Positions 27,104-37,605 are shown, numbered from the stretch's first letter. The stretch is 64,000 nucleotides of DNA from Lysinibacillus alkalisoli (GCF_014643595.1 NZ_BMJT01000003.1:62001-126000); one strand, 5' to 3'. The notes: generated by a model not told the origin, from the sequence alone. Made by a program: numbers and translations.

Positions 27104-27319
27104 ATGGCGCAAGATTATATTATTATTCAAGCCGAAGAAGATGGTGTGCAATTAATCGGTTTAACGAGGGGAACAGACACAAAATTCCATCATTCTGAGA
27201 AGTTGGATAAAGGTGAAGTGATGATTGCGCAGTTCACAGAACACACATCGGCTATGAAGGTGCGAGGTAAAGCCTCCATCCATACGTCACATGGTGTCAT
27301 CCATAGCGAAACACGTAAA
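27104..27319 (+). CDS. mtrB: Tryptophan RNA-binding attenuation protein (TRAP)
   Basis: 72 residues ending at the TAA 27320-27322; ATG 27104 is nine bases after AAGGAG. The core '[20 protein letters not shown]' and '[15 protein letters not shown]' are nearly identical to B. subtilis TRAP and include the Lys-Arg-Lys RNA-contact residues and the Thr loop that binds tryptophan. TRAP forms an 11-subunit ring that binds (G/U)AG repeats when Trp-loaded and attenuates trp genes. No trp gene is in this window, although in B. subtilis the trp cluster lies in the nearby aro supraoperon. Confidence 0.95.
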
Positions 27320-27353
27320 TAAAGGAATGAAATTAGTGATTGGAGTAGAGTCT

Positions 27354-28064
27354 ATGAATGCAACAGACGCCCAAAAAGTAGTGGAACAATTTAAAACAGC
27401 AATTTTTAATGATGTTCGTCATAGCGCTTTACTAAGAAATACAGGTGAACCAAGAGTAGACGACAACCGCATGTTTTATCTATTACTTCCTTTCTTAAAT
27501 GGTGAAAAACAAGACAGTGATGCAGTAATCGTAGGGATTGTACACGCGGCTTTAGCTGCTCACGATTTAATTGAGGAAAAGGATGCAACAACAAAAGAAC
27601 AACAATTAATGGTTTTAGCAGGGGATTATTATAGTGGGCGCTATTATCAAATACTAGCCGAAACAGGTAATATTCGTTTGATACGCGCTTTATCTTCAGC
27701 AATTGTAGCACGCTGTGAACAAAAGGTACGAGGATATGAACAAGGTGCGATTACGTTCCAAGATTGGCTCATGTCAATCGAGATGGCTGAAACCGCTTTA
27801 ATCGAAGCTTATTTTAACGAAAAATCTTTTACACAATACACGACAATTATGAAAAAAGGGATTTTGCTGATTCGCTTGTTTGAAGAGCAGCAAGCAATTG
27901 GACGATTAGCTGAGAAATTAAAAGTAAATGATGTGCAACGAGAGATTACAGATGCCATACAAGTTGTACAACAAAGATTTACTACTGAAGTGCAACAATC
28001 TGCCTTATCTTCAGAACTTAAAGAACTTGTGCTAAAGTGTGGCATGAAGAAAAGTGAGGTTTAA
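27354..28064 (+). CDS. hepS: Heptaprenyl diphosphate synthase component I
   Basis: 236 residues from ATG 27354 (GGAG at 27342-27345); ATG 27327 is an alternative. 'MLAGDYYSGRYYQILAE'-type block ('LAGDYYSGRYYQILAETGNI') is diagnostic of the HepS/GerCA subunit. It lacks the DDxxD catalytic motifs and acts with HepT to set the chain length of heptaprenyl diphosphate, the side chain of menaquinone-7. The order hepS-menG-hepT is conserved. The protein is poorly conserved outside the block, as usual for this family. Confidence 0.88.
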   Translation: MNATDAQKVVEQFKTAIFNDVRHSALLRNTGEPRVDDNRMFYLLLPFLNGEKQDSDAVIVGIVHAALAAHDLIEEKDATTKEQQLMVLAGDYYSGRYYQILAETGNIRLIRALSSAIVARCEQKVRGYEQGAITFQDWLMSIEMAETALIEAYFNEKSFTQYTTIMKKGILLIRLFEEQQAIGRLAEKLKVNDVQREITDAIQVVQQRFTTEVQQSALSSELKELVLKCGMKKSEV

Positions 28065-28070
28065 CTCGTT

Positions 28071-28775
28071 ATGGTAAAGACAAAAGAAGAACGTGTACAT
28101 GAGGTATTCGAAAGCATTTCAGGCAATTACGATAAAATGAATAGCGTGATTAGTTTCCAAATGCATACTTTGTGGCGTAAAGATGTAATGAAGCGTATGC
28201 AAGTTAAAGAAGGGTCAAAAGCATTAGATGTTTGTTGTGGCACAGCTGACTGGACACTGACATTAGCAGATGCTGTTGGAGCTCAAGGTGAAGTCGTGGG
28301 CTTAGATTTTAGCGAAAATATGTTAAAAGTAGGCGAGCAAAAGACAGCTCATCTCCCACAAATTACGTTGATGCAAGGCAATGCGATGGCGCTGCCATTT
28401 GAAGATAATACTTTTGATTACGTTACAATAGGCTTTGGTTTACGTAACGTTCCCGACTATATGCAGACATTAAGTGAGATGTATCGCGTGCTAAAACCAG
28501 GCGGTATTTTAGTCTGTTTAGAAACATCTCAGCCCGAGCTACCTGTTTATCGTCAACTCTTCCGCTTTTACTTCCGCTTTGTCATGCCGATATTTGGTAA
28601 ACTATTTGCTAAAAGCTATGATGAATATTCATGGTTACAAGAGTCAGCAAATGACTTTCCAGGTATGAAGCAACTTGCTCGTATGTATGCTACTACTGGC
28701 TTTGAACGTATTGAGTATAAAGGTTATAGCGGTGGAGCAGCAGCCATGCACTTAGGTTATAAACCAAAAAACTAA
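28071..28775 (+). CDS. menG: Demethylmenaquinone methyltransferase
   Basis: 234 residues, SAM-dependent UbiE/MenG family. Motifs: '[15 protein letters not shown]' (about 16-30), SAM motif I '[13 protein letters not shown]', '[12 protein letters not shown]', and '[13 protein letters not shown]'. It methylates demethylmenaquinone in the last step of menaquinone synthesis. Its neighbours supply the isoprenoid chain, and the qcrABC complex encoded downstream uses the product. Start ATG is 6 bases after the hepS stop. Confidence 0.96.
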   Translation: MVKTKEERVHEVFESISGNYDKMNSVISFQMHTLWRKDVMKRMQVKEGSKALDVCCGTADWTLTLADAVGAQGEVVGLDFSENMLKVGEQKTAHLPQITLMQGNAMALPFEDNTFDYVTIGFGLRNVPDYMQTLSEMYRVLKPGGILVCLETSQPELPVYRQLFRFYFRFVMPIFGKLFAKSYDEYSWLQESANDFPGMKQLARMYATTGFERIEYKGYSGGAAAMHLGYKPKN

Positions 28776-28794
28776 TGGAGGAAGGATTTTTCAA

Positions 28795-29772
28795 GTGGAA
28801 AAGTTGAAGTTGAAGTTACTTTACGCTGATTTAAAATCAGATTTAGAAATTATTGAAAAAGAGCTCGAAAAAGCGTTGAACTCGTCTTCACACTTGCTAA
28901 ACGATGCTTCACTCCATTTACTGCAAGCAGGTGGCAAAAGAATACGTCCCATCTTTGTATTGTTAGGAGCAAAGTTTGGAGACTATGATATTCAGCAAGT
29001 GAAAAATGTTGCTGTGCCATTAGAACTTATTCATATGGCATCTCTTGTACATGATGATGTTATTGATAACTCAGATATGCGCAGAGGGCGTGAAACAGTA
29101 AAAGCACAATGGAATAACCGCGTTGCAATGTATACAGGTGATTTTATTTTTGCGCGAGCGTTAACATATATGACAGAGTTAGACAATCAACGTCTCCATC
29201 AAATTTTGGCACATACGATGGTTGAGATTTGCAATGGCGAAGTGATTCAAATTGAAGATAAATTTATTGTAGATCAAAGTTTAAAAGATTATTTCCGCCG
29301 TATTAAACGTAAGACGGCATTATTAATCTCTTCAAGTTGTGAGTTAGGAGCTGTGGCAGCAGGTGCTACAGAAAAAGATGCTCGACACTTACGTCGGTTT
29401 GGTTATTTTGTAGGTATGAGCTTTCAAATTATTGACGATATTTTAGATATTATGGCAACAGATGAGGAACTTGGTAAACCAGCAGGCAGTGATTTATTAC
29501 AAGGTAATATTACCCTACCGATTTTGTTAGCCTTACAAGATGAAGCAGTGCGTCCTTATATTGAAAAAGTTGTGGCACATGAGCAGTTATCTGAAGAAGA
29601 TCGTCAAGCGATGCTAAAGAAATTACGTAAATCACCAGCGATTGCTGAAGCAAAAAAAGTAAGTGATAAATATTTACAAAAGGCATTGCGTGAAATTGAG
29701 CAATTACCTAAACATCCCACACGTAAAAAACTGCGAGACATCGCATTGTTCATGGGTAAACGTAAGTTTTAA
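28795..29772 (+). CDS. hepT: Heptaprenyl diphosphate synthase component II
   Basis: 325 residues, trans-prenyltransferase fold. First aspartate-rich motif 'LVHDDVIDNSDMRRG' (about 82-96), second 'FQIIDDILDI' (about 210-219). 'GGKRIRPIFVLLGAKFG' lies near residues 45-61. It adds isopentenyl units to farnesyl diphosphate to give heptaprenyl diphosphate, with HepS as partner. The start is GTG 28795 after AGGAAGG. It closes the menaquinone group. Confidence 0.95.
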   Translation: MEKLKLKLLYADLKSDLEIIEKELEKALNSSSHLLNDASLHLLQAGGKRIRPIFVLLGAKFGDYDIQQVKNVAVPLELIHMASLVHDDVIDNSDMRRGRETVKAQWNNRVAMYTGDFIFARALTYMTELDNQRLHQILAHTMVEICNGEVIQIEDKFIVDQSLKDYFRRIKRKTALLISSSCELGAVAAGATEKDARHLRRFGYFVGMSFQIIDDILDIMATDEELGKPAGSDLLQGNITLPILLALQDEAVRPYIEKVVAHEQLSEEDRQAMLKKLRKSPAIAEAKKVSDKYLQKALREIEQLPKHPTRKKLRDIALFMGKRKF

Positions 29773-29780
29773 CATATGTA

Positions 29781-29809
29781 TTGAACAATGTTAAATAGTT
29801 TGATACTAT
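29781..29809 (+). promoter_or_regulatory. ndk promoter
   Basis: TTGAAC (29781-29786), 17-bp spacer, TACTAT (29804-29809), 53 bases before the ndk start. Confidence 0.55.
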
Positions 29810-29861
29810 TTATCGGTAGGTGAAAAACCTCTTAGACGAACTAAAGGAGTTGTAAACAACA

Positions 29862-30278
29862 ATGGCAATCGAAAAAACATTTTTAATGGTTAAACCAGAC
29901 GGTGTAGAACGTCAATTAGTTGGCGATATCGTAGATCGCTTTGAACGTAAAGGTTTCACACTTTGTGAAGCAAAATTAATGACAATTACAGAAGACTTAG
30001 CTAAACAACACTATGCAGAGCACTCTGAGCGTCCATTCTTCGGCGAATTAGTAGACTTCATTACTTCTGGTCCTGTATTTGCAATGGTATGGGAAGGCGA
30101 GAACGTAATTTCAGTTGGTCGCTTAATGATGGGTGCTACAAACCCACTTGAGTCTGCGCCAGGAACAATCCGTGGTGACTACTCAACAACAGTATCTCAC
30201 AACGTAATTCACGGTTCTGATTCATTTGCGTCAGCACAACGTGAAATCACATTATTCTTTGGTGAAGAAGCACTATAA
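29862..30278 (+). CDS. ndk: Nucleoside diphosphate kinase, short form
   Basis: 138 residues. It balances nucleoside triphosphates by phosphate transfer through a histidine. Opening '[20 protein letters not shown]', '[20 protein letters not shown]', and the phospho-histidine block 'NVIHGSDS' (His about 117). B. subtilis Ndk is about 149 residues; here the C-terminal 10-12 residues ('..W-Y' tail) are missing and the protein ends in 'LFFGEEAL'. The stop is followed by a good terminator, so this is the real end. AAAGGAG precedes the ATG. Confidence 0.95.
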   Translation: MAIEKTFLMVKPDGVERQLVGDIVDRFERKGFTLCEAKLMTITEDLAKQHYAEHSERPFFGELVDFITSGPVFAMVWEGENVISVGRLMMGATNPLESAPGTIRGDYSTTVSHNVIHGSDSFASAQREITLFFGEEAL

Positions 30279-30288
30279 GAGTAGAAAT

Positions 30289-30322
30289 GTCGATAAAGCT
30301 ATGTGCTTTGTCGGCTTTTTTT
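30289..30322 (+). terminator. Terminator after ndk
   Basis: GTCGATAAAGC / GCTTTGTCGGC with a 5-base loop (one G-U pair, one mismatch at the base), followed by T7. Confidence 0.82.
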
Positions 30323-30352
30323 GTTTCGTAGTACAAAATATAGAAAACTTGG

Positions 30353-30381
30353 TTTCAGAATAATCATTTTTCAGCTATAAT
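30353..30381 (+). promoter_or_regulatory. cheR promoter
   Basis: TTTCAG (30353-30358), 17-bp spacer, perfect TATAAT (30376-30381), 36 bases before the start codon. Confidence 0.5.
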
Positions 30382-30416
30382 GGTACATACAATACAGCGA
30401 GAGGATAGATGTGTGA

Positions 30417-31187
<771 letters not shown>

Positions 31188-31191
31188 ACAT

Positions 31192-31218
31192 AAAGCGCTC
31201 ATCGCAATCGCGGTGTGC
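31192..31218 (+). terminator. Possible terminator after cheR
   Basis: AAAGCGC...GTGCTTT with an imperfect inner CGC/GCG pairing and T7. The stem has mismatches, so efficiency is doubtful. Confidence 0.4.
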
Positions 31219-31276
31219 TTTTTTTATAAGATACAAAATGTTCATATAATTCAATGGGTTTTGAATAGTAGAGATT

Positions 31277-31302
31277 CATAAAAAACAGCACTGTTTTTTA
31301 TG
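31277..31302 (+). repeat. Perfect palindrome at the putative aroC promoter
   Basis: CATAAAAAACAG, CA, CTGTTTTTTATG: a perfect 12-bp inverted repeat. Its right arm covers the -35 position (31291-31296) for a -10 TATAGT (31314-31319) at 17-bp spacing. It could be an operator for the aromatic operon, or a second terminator for cheR, since it contains T6. Confidence 0.45.
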
Positions 31303-31360
31303 ATAGATTATGTTATAGTGTAATACACATACTTTAGCGAGTTGAAGGAGGAAAGCGCAA

Positions 31361-32542
31361 ATGCGTTATTTAACATCTGGAGAGTCACACGGCCCTCAAT
31401 TAACAACTATTATTGAAGGATTACCTTCACAACTATCCATTTCATTAGATCAAATTAATCACGATTTAAAACGTCGACAAGGTGGGCATGGTCGAGGACG
31501 ACGTATGCAGATTGAAACAGATACTGTAGAGATTGTTGGTGGTGTAAGACATGGTAAGACATTAGGTTCACCAGTGGCCCTAGTTGTAAAAAATGATGAC
31601 TGGAAGCACTGGACTAAAATTATGGGGATTGAAGCGTTACCAGAAGACGTTGACCCGAACGAGATTAAACGACAAATTTCACGACCACGACCAGGGCATG
31701 CTGATTTAGTTGGTGGTATGAAATATGGGCATCGTGATTTACGTAATGTGTTAGAACGCTCTTCAGCACGTGAGACAACCGTACGCGTTGCTGTCGGTGC
31801 TGTTGCAAAATTACTATTACAAGAGTTAGGTATTCATATCGTAGCCCATGTAACTGAGATTGGTGGCATTAAAGCCGACCGAACATTAACAAATGGAAAA
31901 TCTGTAGCAGAGATTCGAGCGATTATTGAAAATGACCCTTGTTATTGTTTAGATGCCAAGGCATCTGAAGAGATGGTGCAGTTAATAGACGAGACGAAGC
32001 ATAATGGTGACACCATTGGTGGTGTCGTAGAAGTTATTATTGAAGGTATGCCAGCAGGTGTTGGTTCGTATGTCCATTATGACCGTAAATTAGATGGCAA
32101 GTTAGCACAAGCTATGCTAAGCATTAATGCTTTTAAAGGTGTGGAGTTTGGTGAAGGTTTTGAAGTAGCACGCTTAAAAGGTTCTGAAGTTCATGATGAG
32201 ATTGTTTGGGATGAAAAATATGGTTATACACGCAGTACAAATCGTTTAGGTGGTTTAGAGGGTGGCATGACAACAGGTATGCCTATTGTTGTACGTGGTG
32301 TTATGAAGCCAATTCCAACCTTATACAAACCATTGCAAAGTGTCGATATTGAAACAAAAGAGCCTTTTGCGGCAAGTATTGAACGTTCAGATAGTTGTGC
32401 AGTACCAGCAGCATCTGTAGTGGCAGAGCATGTTATTGCCTGGGAAATTGCCACAGCTATTGTTGAACAATTTCATAGTGATCAAATGCCACAATTAAAA
32501 AGCCAAATTGAAGCTCAACGCCAATATGCGAAGGAGTTTTAA
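31361..32542 (+). CDS. aroC: Chorismate synthase (aroF of B. subtilis)
   Basis: 393 residues. It forms chorismate from 5-enolpyruvylshikimate-3-phosphate with reduced FMN. Signatures: '[19 protein letters not shown]' (5-22), '[17 protein letters not shown]' (about 39-55), '[20 protein letters not shown]' (about 125-144) and '[15 protein letters not shown]'. Ribosome site AAGGAGG at 31346-31352. It is the first gene of the aromatic supraoperon; the following aroB starts 1 base after its stop. Confidence 0.97.
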   Translation: MRYLTSGESHGPQLTTIIEGLPSQLSISLDQINHDLKRRQGGHGRGRRMQIETDTVEIVGGVRHGKTLGSPVALVVKNDDWKHWTKIMGIEALPEDVDPNEIKRQISRPRPGHADLVGGMKYGHRDLRNVLERSSARETTVRVAVGAVAKLLLQELGIHIVAHVTEIGGIKADRTLTNGKSVAEIRAIIENDPCYCLDAKASEEMVQLIDETKHNGDTIGGVVEVIIEGMPAGVGSYVHYDRKLDGKLAQAMLSINAFKGVEFGEGFEVARLKGSEVHDEIVWDEKYGYTRSTNRLGGLEGGMTTGMPIVVRGVMKPIPTLYKPLQSVDIETKEPFAASIERSDSCAVPAASVVAEHVIAWEIATAIVEQFHSDQMPQLKSQIEAQRQYAKEF

Positions 32543-32543
32543 T

Positions 32544-33629
32544 ATGGAATGTGTGCAAGTAACAACTAAAGACCAAAACTACGATGTCTTCATTGGTACA
32601 GAGATGTTAGCTGAGGCATGGATATTATGTGATAATAAGGTAAAGCAAGCTGACCATATCTTTGTTTTCACAGATCAATCGGTCTGGGCAGCACAGCAAT
32701 CATACTTTGAAAAAAACTTTGATTATCCTTTTGATGTTTTTATTTTTCCAGGAGGAGAATCAAGTAAAACTTTTGAGCAATATGAATTAGCACAAACTTT
32801 TTTATTACAGCAAAACGCGACAAGACAATCTTTAATTATTGCATTTGGCGGTGGAGCTATAGGTGATGTGACAGGGTTTGTTGCAGCTACTTATATGAGA
32901 GGGATTCCTTTTATTCAAGTTCCTACTACTATTTTAGCGCATGATAGTGCTGTTGGTGGCAAGACAGCAATCAATCACTCTTTAGGCAAAAATATGATTG
33001 GCGCTTTTTATCAACCACAAGCCGTTATTTATGATACACACCTTTTGAAAACATTACCAACTCGTGAAGTACGTTCTGGTATGGCAGAAGTAGTGAAGCA
33101 TGCTTATTTATCCGATGAACAATGGCTTGCTACACTACTACATGAATCACAGCAAATCACTCCTTCATTGAATCATCATTTAAAAAGAGGGATTGAAGTA
33201 AAAGCAGCGATTGTATCACAAGATGAGACAGAACAATCCGTACGAAAATATTTGAACTTAGGGCACACATATGGGCATGCTGTAGAGGCAGCAGCAGGTT
33301 ATGGCAAGCTAGCTCACGGTGAGGCTATTATGATTGGTCTAGTCTTTACCTTACTATTGAGTGAAACATATGGGGATATTTCACATGAGGATACCTTACA
33401 ATTTGTACAGTATGCGTTGCGAAATGATTACCCTTTAGATGCCATTCATGATTATCCTTTTGACCAATTAGCCAACTACTTAATGAAGGATAAAAAAGTG
33501 GAGTATGGTGAGCTTAAATTTGTCTTACTAAAGGTTATTGGCCAACCTATAGTACAAACAATCACACTCGAAGAATGTCGCATAGTAGATGCGAAATTAA
33601 GAGCGATTATAAGGGAGGCTGCATTATGA
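32544..33629 (+). CDS. aroB: 3-dehydroquinate synthase
   Basis: 361 residues from ATG 32544 after AAGGAG; an earlier in-frame start lies inside aroC. NAD and metal-binding blocks: 'FPGGESSKTFEQYE', 'IAFGGGAIGDVTGFVAATYM' (about 97-116), 'PTTILAHDSAVGGKTAIN', 'RSGMAEVVKHA', and zinc histidines in 'LNLGHTYGHAVE' and 'HGEAIMIG'. It converts DAHP to 3-dehydroquinate, the second step of the shikimate pathway. Confidence 0.96.
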   Translation: MECVQVTTKDQNYDVFIGTEMLAEAWILCDNKVKQADHIFVFTDQSVWAAQQSYFEKNFDYPFDVFIFPGGESSKTFEQYELAQTFLLQQNATRQSLIIAFGGGAIGDVTGFVAATYMRGIPFIQVPTTILAHDSAVGGKTAINHSLGKNMIGAFYQPQAVIYDTHLLKTLPTREVRSGMAEVVKHAYLSDEQWLATLLHESQQITPSLNHHLKRGIEVKAAIVSQDETEQSVRKYLNLGHTYGHAVEAAAGYGKLAHGEAIMIGLVFTLLLSETYGDISHEDTLQFVQYALRNDYPLDAIHDYPFDQLANYLMKDKKVEYGELKFVLLKVIGQPIVQTITLEECRIVDAKLRAIIREAAL

Positions 33630-33991
33630 TACGTGGATTAAGAGGAGCGATTACGATCACGCAAGATGAGCCACAGCAAGTGTGGCAAGAGACAGCTAAA
33701 CTTGTCCAAGCTATTGCAGAAGCTAATCAAATTGTAGCGGAACAAATTACATCTGTTATTATTTCAACAACACCAGATATTACATCTGCTTTTCCAGCAC
33801 GTGCTGTGCGTGAAATGGAAGGATGGCAATTTGTGCCTGTAATGTGTATGCATGAGATGAATGTAGCAGGCGCATTACCTTTATGTATACGCGTATTAAT
33901 CCATGCAGAAGTTGCAGTAGGGCAACAAGAAGTACAGCATATTTATTTGAATGATGCAATTAAATTACGACCAGATTTAGTAAATCGATAA
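33626..33991 (+). CDS. aroH: Chorismate mutase, AroH type
   Basis: 121 residues, starting 'MIRGLRGAITITQDEPQQ' from ATG 33626, which overlaps the aroB stop (ATGA). This is the monofunctional trimeric Bacillus type: Arg near 6-7, 'SVIISTTPDITSAFPARAVR' (about 46-65, with the active-site Glu replaced-position conserved in context) and 'IRVLIHAEVA' late. It makes prephenate for Phe and Tyr. In B. subtilis trpEDCFBA follows; here hisC follows after 20 bases. Confidence 0.94.
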   Translation: MIRGLRGAITITQDEPQQVWQETAKLVQAIAEANQIVAEQITSVIISTTPDITSAFPARAVREMEGWQFVPVMCMHEMNVAGALPLCIRVLIHAEVAVGQQEVQHIYLNDAIKLRPDLVNR

Positions 33992-34011
33992 CGATAGAGG
34001 AGACGGTAGTC

Positions 34012-35112
34012 ATGAAATGGAAACAACAAATACACGGAATGAAAGCTTATCAACCAGGTAAACCGATGGAAGAAGTAAAAGCAATGTACCAACTAGAAGA
34101 AGTTGTTAAATTAGCTTCTAATGAGAATCCATTCGGCTGTTCACCACAAGTAAAAGCCTATTTAGAAAATATGAATGTGGATCATGCGATTTATCCAGAT
34201 GGTTATGCGCAAAGTTTGCGTACGATAATGGCAGACCATTTCAACATAAGTGAAGATATGCTGATATTTGGTAATGGTTCAGATGATTTAATCGCGATTA
34301 TTACACGTGCTTTGTTGTATCCAGGTGTGAATACAGTGATGGCAACCCCATCATTTTCTCAATATAAACATAATGCTATCATTGAAGGAGCAGAAGTGAG
34401 AGAAATCCCGTTAATTAATGGGGCTCACGATTTACAAGCCATGCTAGCAGCTATTGACAAACAAACATCTGTTATTTGGATTTGTAGCCCAAACAACCCA
34501 ACAGGTGTTGTTATTCCAGATAAAGCATTACGTACATTTTTACAACAAGTGCCAAAAGATGTGCTTGTCGTGTTAGATGAAGCTTATTGCGAATATGTAC
34601 AAGATGAGGAGCATACATCAACCATCCCATTATTAGCAAAATATGATAATGTCATATCGTTACGTACCTTTTCAAAAGCTTATGGTTTAGCAGGTTTTCG
34701 TGTAGGATATGGCATTGCGCATCCCGCAATTATTGCTAAATTAGATCCTGTACGTGCACCATTTAATAATACCGTTCTAGGTCAAAATGTGGCTAAAATT
34801 GCGATTAAAGACCAAGCCTTTATTACACAATGTATAGAGGCCAATGAGGCTGGGAAACGACAATTTGAAGCATTTTGTGATAAACACGATTTACATTACT
34901 ATCCTTCAGCAACAAACTTTATCTTATTTGAAATCAAAACAGATAGCGATATCGTATTTCAAAAACTAATGGAACGTGGTTTTATTGTGAGGAGCGGTAA
35001 GGCGCTAGGCGTCCCTAACTATTTACGTGTGACGATTGGTACAAAAGCACAAAATGAAGCCTTCTTTACGCAATTAGAGGCCGTGTTAGAGGAGCAAGGA
35101 GTGCTTGTATGA
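34012..35112 (+). CDS. hisC: Histidinol-phosphate / aromatic aminotransferase
   Basis: 366 residues, fold-type I aminotransferase. PLP lysine K222 in 'SLRTFSKAYGLAGFRVG'; 'SPNNPTG' (159-165) and 'VLDEAYCEY' (about 187-195) are the other PLP contacts; 'KLASNENPFG' lies near residue 33. In B. subtilis the supraoperon HisC acts in both histidine and Tyr/Phe synthesis, and the setting here suggests the same. Start ATG follows GAGGAG. The next gene, tyrA, overlaps by 4 bases. Confidence 0.94.
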   Translation: MKWKQQIHGMKAYQPGKPMEEVKAMYQLEEVVKLASNENPFGCSPQVKAYLENMNVDHAIYPDGYAQSLRTIMADHFNISEDMLIFGNGSDDLIAIITRALLYPGVNTVMATPSFSQYKHNAIIEGAEVREIPLINGAHDLQAMLAAIDKQTSVIWICSPNNPTGVVIPDKALRTFLQQVPKDVLVVLDEAYCEYVQDEEHTSTIPLLAKYDNVISLRTFSKAYGLAGFRVGYGIAHPAIIAKLDPVRAPFNNTVLGQNVAKIAIKDQAFITQCIEANEAGKRQFEAFCDKHDLHYYPSATNFILFEIKTDSDIVFQKLMERGFIVRSGKALGVPNYLRVTIGTKAQNEAFFTQLEAVLEEQGVLV

Positions 35113-36206
35113 CACGTAATGTATTAGTTATTGGCTTGGGGCTTATTGGTGGCTCGATTGCTTTAGCATTACAAAAAGCACCAGAGGTAAAGATTGTAGG
35201 CTATGACCAAGATGAAAATACCGCCAAACAAGCTGAAATGTTGAACGTGGTGCATGAGACAGTAATAGCACCAGAAATAGCGGCAAAAGATGCCGATGTG
35301 ATTATTTTTGGCACGCCTGTAAATGCCACATTAGTTTGGCTCGACCAATTAAAGGATTGGCAGTTAAAATCAACGGTTATCATTACAGATACCGGAAGTA
35401 CTAAAAAAGCAATTATGCAAAAAGCAGCGGAGTTACGTGCAAAAGGTATTACTTTTATAGGGGGACATCCGATGGCAGGGTCGCATAAAAGTGGTATTTT
35501 AGCGGCTAAGCCACATCTCTTTGAAAATGCCTATTATATGTTAACGCCATTAGCAGGTGAAGAAATTGTGCATATGGCAAAGCTTGAAAGCTTATTAAAA
35601 TACACACATGCTAAAGTGGTAAGTGTATCCGCACATGAACATGATCATATGACGGCAGTAGTAAGTCATTTTCCGCATATTATTGCAGCCTCTCTTGTGC
35701 ATCAATTACGCACAGAGGATGATAATTATCCTATGACCCGTTCATTAGCAGCGGGTGGTTTCAGAGATATTACCCGTATTGCTTCATCTAATCCGATTTT
35801 GTGGCGTGATATTACTTTGCAAAATCGCAAGGAATTATTAATGCAATTAAAGGATTGGCAAGCTGAGATGGGGAGAGTGCAACAATTACTAGAGCAGGGC
35901 GAGGCAGCAGATATTGAACAATACTTTGCCTCAGCTAAATCGGTGCGTGATGAGTTACCAGTTGGAGCAGGTGCTTTCTTTACACCATTTGACTTATATG
36001 TAGATGTGCCAGACTATGCAGGTGTAATCGCAGAAGTAATTGGGTATTTAGCAGATGAGGCAATCAGTATTACTAACTTGCGAATTGTCGAGTCTCGTGA
36101 GGATGTTTTTGGTGTGCTTGTCATTAGTTTTCAAACAGAAGAAGACCGGAAACGTGCTGCAAACTGCATTGAGAAACGAGCGAAATTTGAAACATATATA
36201 TCGTAA
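35109..36206 (+). CDS. tyrA: Prephenate dehydrogenase with C-terminal ACT domain
   Basis: 365 residues. NAD motif 'VIGLGLIGGSIALAL' (6-20), 'GGHPMAGSHKSG' (about 119-130), a helical dimer domain and an ACT domain (about 295-365, 'DYAGVIAEVIGYLADEAISI' onward) for likely tyrosine feedback. It oxidises prephenate to 4-hydroxyphenylpyruvate. Translation is coupled to hisC by an ATGA overlap. Confidence 0.95.
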   Translation: MTRNVLVIGLGLIGGSIALALQKAPEVKIVGYDQDENTAKQAEMLNVVHETVIAPEIAAKDADVIIFGTPVNATLVWLDQLKDWQLKSTVIITDTGSTKKAIMQKAAELRAKGITFIGGHPMAGSHKSGILAAKPHLFENAYYMLTPLAGEEIVHMAKLESLLKYTHAKVVSVSAHEHDHMTAVVSHFPHIIAASLVHQLRTEDDNYPMTRSLAAGGFRDITRIASSNPILWRDITLQNRKELLMQLKDWQAEMGRVQQLLEQGEAADIEQYFASAKSVRDELPVGAGAFFTPFDLYVDVPDYAGVIAEVIGYLADEAISITNLRIVESREDVFGVLVISFQTEEDRKRAANCIEKRAKFETYIS

Positions 36207-36220
36207 AAAGAGGTGCTTGA

Positions 36221-37510
36221 ATGTCAGAAAAAGTATTGCACTATAATCAGCCAGCGTTACAAGGTGCGTTACAAATCCCAGGAGATAAATCAGTATCTCA
36301 CCGTTCTATTATGCTAGGTTCCATAGCAAAAGGTGTGACCACAGTAGAAGGCTTTTTACTTGGTGATGATTGTTTAGATACCATTGCATGTTTTAAAAAG
36401 CTAGGTGTAGAGATTCACGTAGAAGGCACAAATGTTAAAATTGAAAGCCCAGGTATAGATGGGTGGAGTGAACCGAGTGAAGTGTTATATACAGGGAATT
36501 CGGGCACGACTACACGCTTAATGCTTGGTATCTTATCAGGCACGAATGTACATGTCATTATGACTGGAGATAGTTCCATTGCTAAGCGCCCCATGAAGCG
36601 TGTGGTAGAGCCTCTTCGACTCATGAAGGCTGATATTCGAGGGAGAGCAGATGGACAATATACACCACTAGCCATTCAAGGCACAACATTGCAAGGCATT
36701 GATTATAAAATGCCAGTAGCAAGTGCTCAAGTAAAATCAGCTATTTTATTAGCAGGTTTACGCGCACAAGGCACAACAATAGTGAGAGAAGAAGTTGTAT
36801 CAAGGGATCATACAGAGCGGATGTTACAACAATTTGGCGTACAGGTAGATGTGGCAGATGGTGTCGTGACATTAGAGGGGCAGCAGCAACTTACAGCGAC
36901 TCATGTTACTGTACCAGGCGATATTTCTTCAGCAGCCTTCTTTTTAGGAGCAGGTGCTATTGTGCCAAATAGTGAGATTGTGTTAAAGAACGTAGGTATT
37001 AATCCGACACGTGATGGTATTATTGATGTTTTAAGAGCGATGGATGCAAATATTGAAGTTCATATCAATGATGAAGCCGTAATGGAACCTACTGCTTCTA
37101 TCCATATTAGTACATCAACTTTACAAGGTACGACGATTGACGGCGCTTTAATTCCAAGGTTGATTGATGAGATTCCTTTAATTGCATTACTTGCTACACA
37201 AGCACAGGGCAGGACAGTTATTAAAGATGCGGAAGAGTTAAAAGTGAAAGAAACAGACCGCATACAAGCAGTAGTAGATGAGTTAAAGAAATTAGGAGCG
37301 ACAATTGAAGCGACTCATGATGGTATGATTATTGAAGGGCCCACACCGTTACATGGTGCAAAATTACAATCGTACGGCGATCATCGCATTGGTATGATGA
37401 ATGCGATTGCGGCATTATTAACAGAAGGTGCTGTGACAATAGATGATGTAGATTGTATTGCCATTAGTTATCCTGCTTTCTTTGAACATATCGATCAATT
37501 AATGAAATAA
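36221..37510 (+). CDS. aroA: 3-phosphoshikimate 1-carboxyvinyltransferase (EPSP synthase; aroE of B. subtilis)
   Basis: 429 residues. Signatures: '[19 protein letters not shown]' (about 20-38), '[18 protein letters not shown]' (about 90-107), 'SRDHTERML', '[11 protein letters not shown]' and '[16 protein letters not shown]'. The '[12 protein letters not shown]' form with '[10 protein letters not shown]' indicates a class II, Gram-positive type enzyme. It joins shikimate-3-phosphate and phosphoenolpyruvate. Last gene of the supraoperon, followed by a terminator. Confidence 0.97.
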   Translation: MSEKVLHYNQPALQGALQIPGDKSVSHRSIMLGSIAKGVTTVEGFLLGDDCLDTIACFKKLGVEIHVEGTNVKIESPGIDGWSEPSEVLYTGNSGTTTRLMLGILSGTNVHVIMTGDSSIAKRPMKRVVEPLRLMKADIRGRADGQYTPLAIQGTTLQGIDYKMPVASAQVKSAILLAGLRAQGTTIVREEVVSRDHTERMLQQFGVQVDVADGVVTLEGQQQLTATHVTVPGDISSAAFFLGAGAIVPNSEIVLKNVGINPTRDGIIDVLRAMDANIEVHINDEAVMEPTASIHISTSTLQGTTIDGALIPRLIDEIPLIALLATQAQGRTVIKDAEELKVKETDRIQAVVDELKKLGATIEATHDGMIIEGPTPLHGAKLQSYGDHRIGMMNAIAALLTEGAVTIDDVDCIAISYPAFFEHIDQLMK

Positions 37511-37512
37511 TG

Positions 37513-37553
37513 AGAGTTGGAGTGAGAAGGATTTCTTTGCTCCAACTCTTTTC
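37513..37553 (+). terminator. Terminator of the aromatic supraoperon
   Basis: AGAGTTGGAG (37513-37522) pairs with CTCCAACTCT (37540-37549), extended by inner pairs, followed by TTTTC. Confidence 0.82.
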
Positions 37554-37605
37554 TTATGGTAATCTAATGTACTCAAGTGAGTGGACGGAAAGGAATAGGT
37601 GAATC

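Noticed and set aside
33975-34015. TRAP-binding triplets upstream of hisC
   Set aside because: Only three UAG/GAG triplets with irregular spacing are present; functional sites need about 9-11 with 2-3 base spacers.
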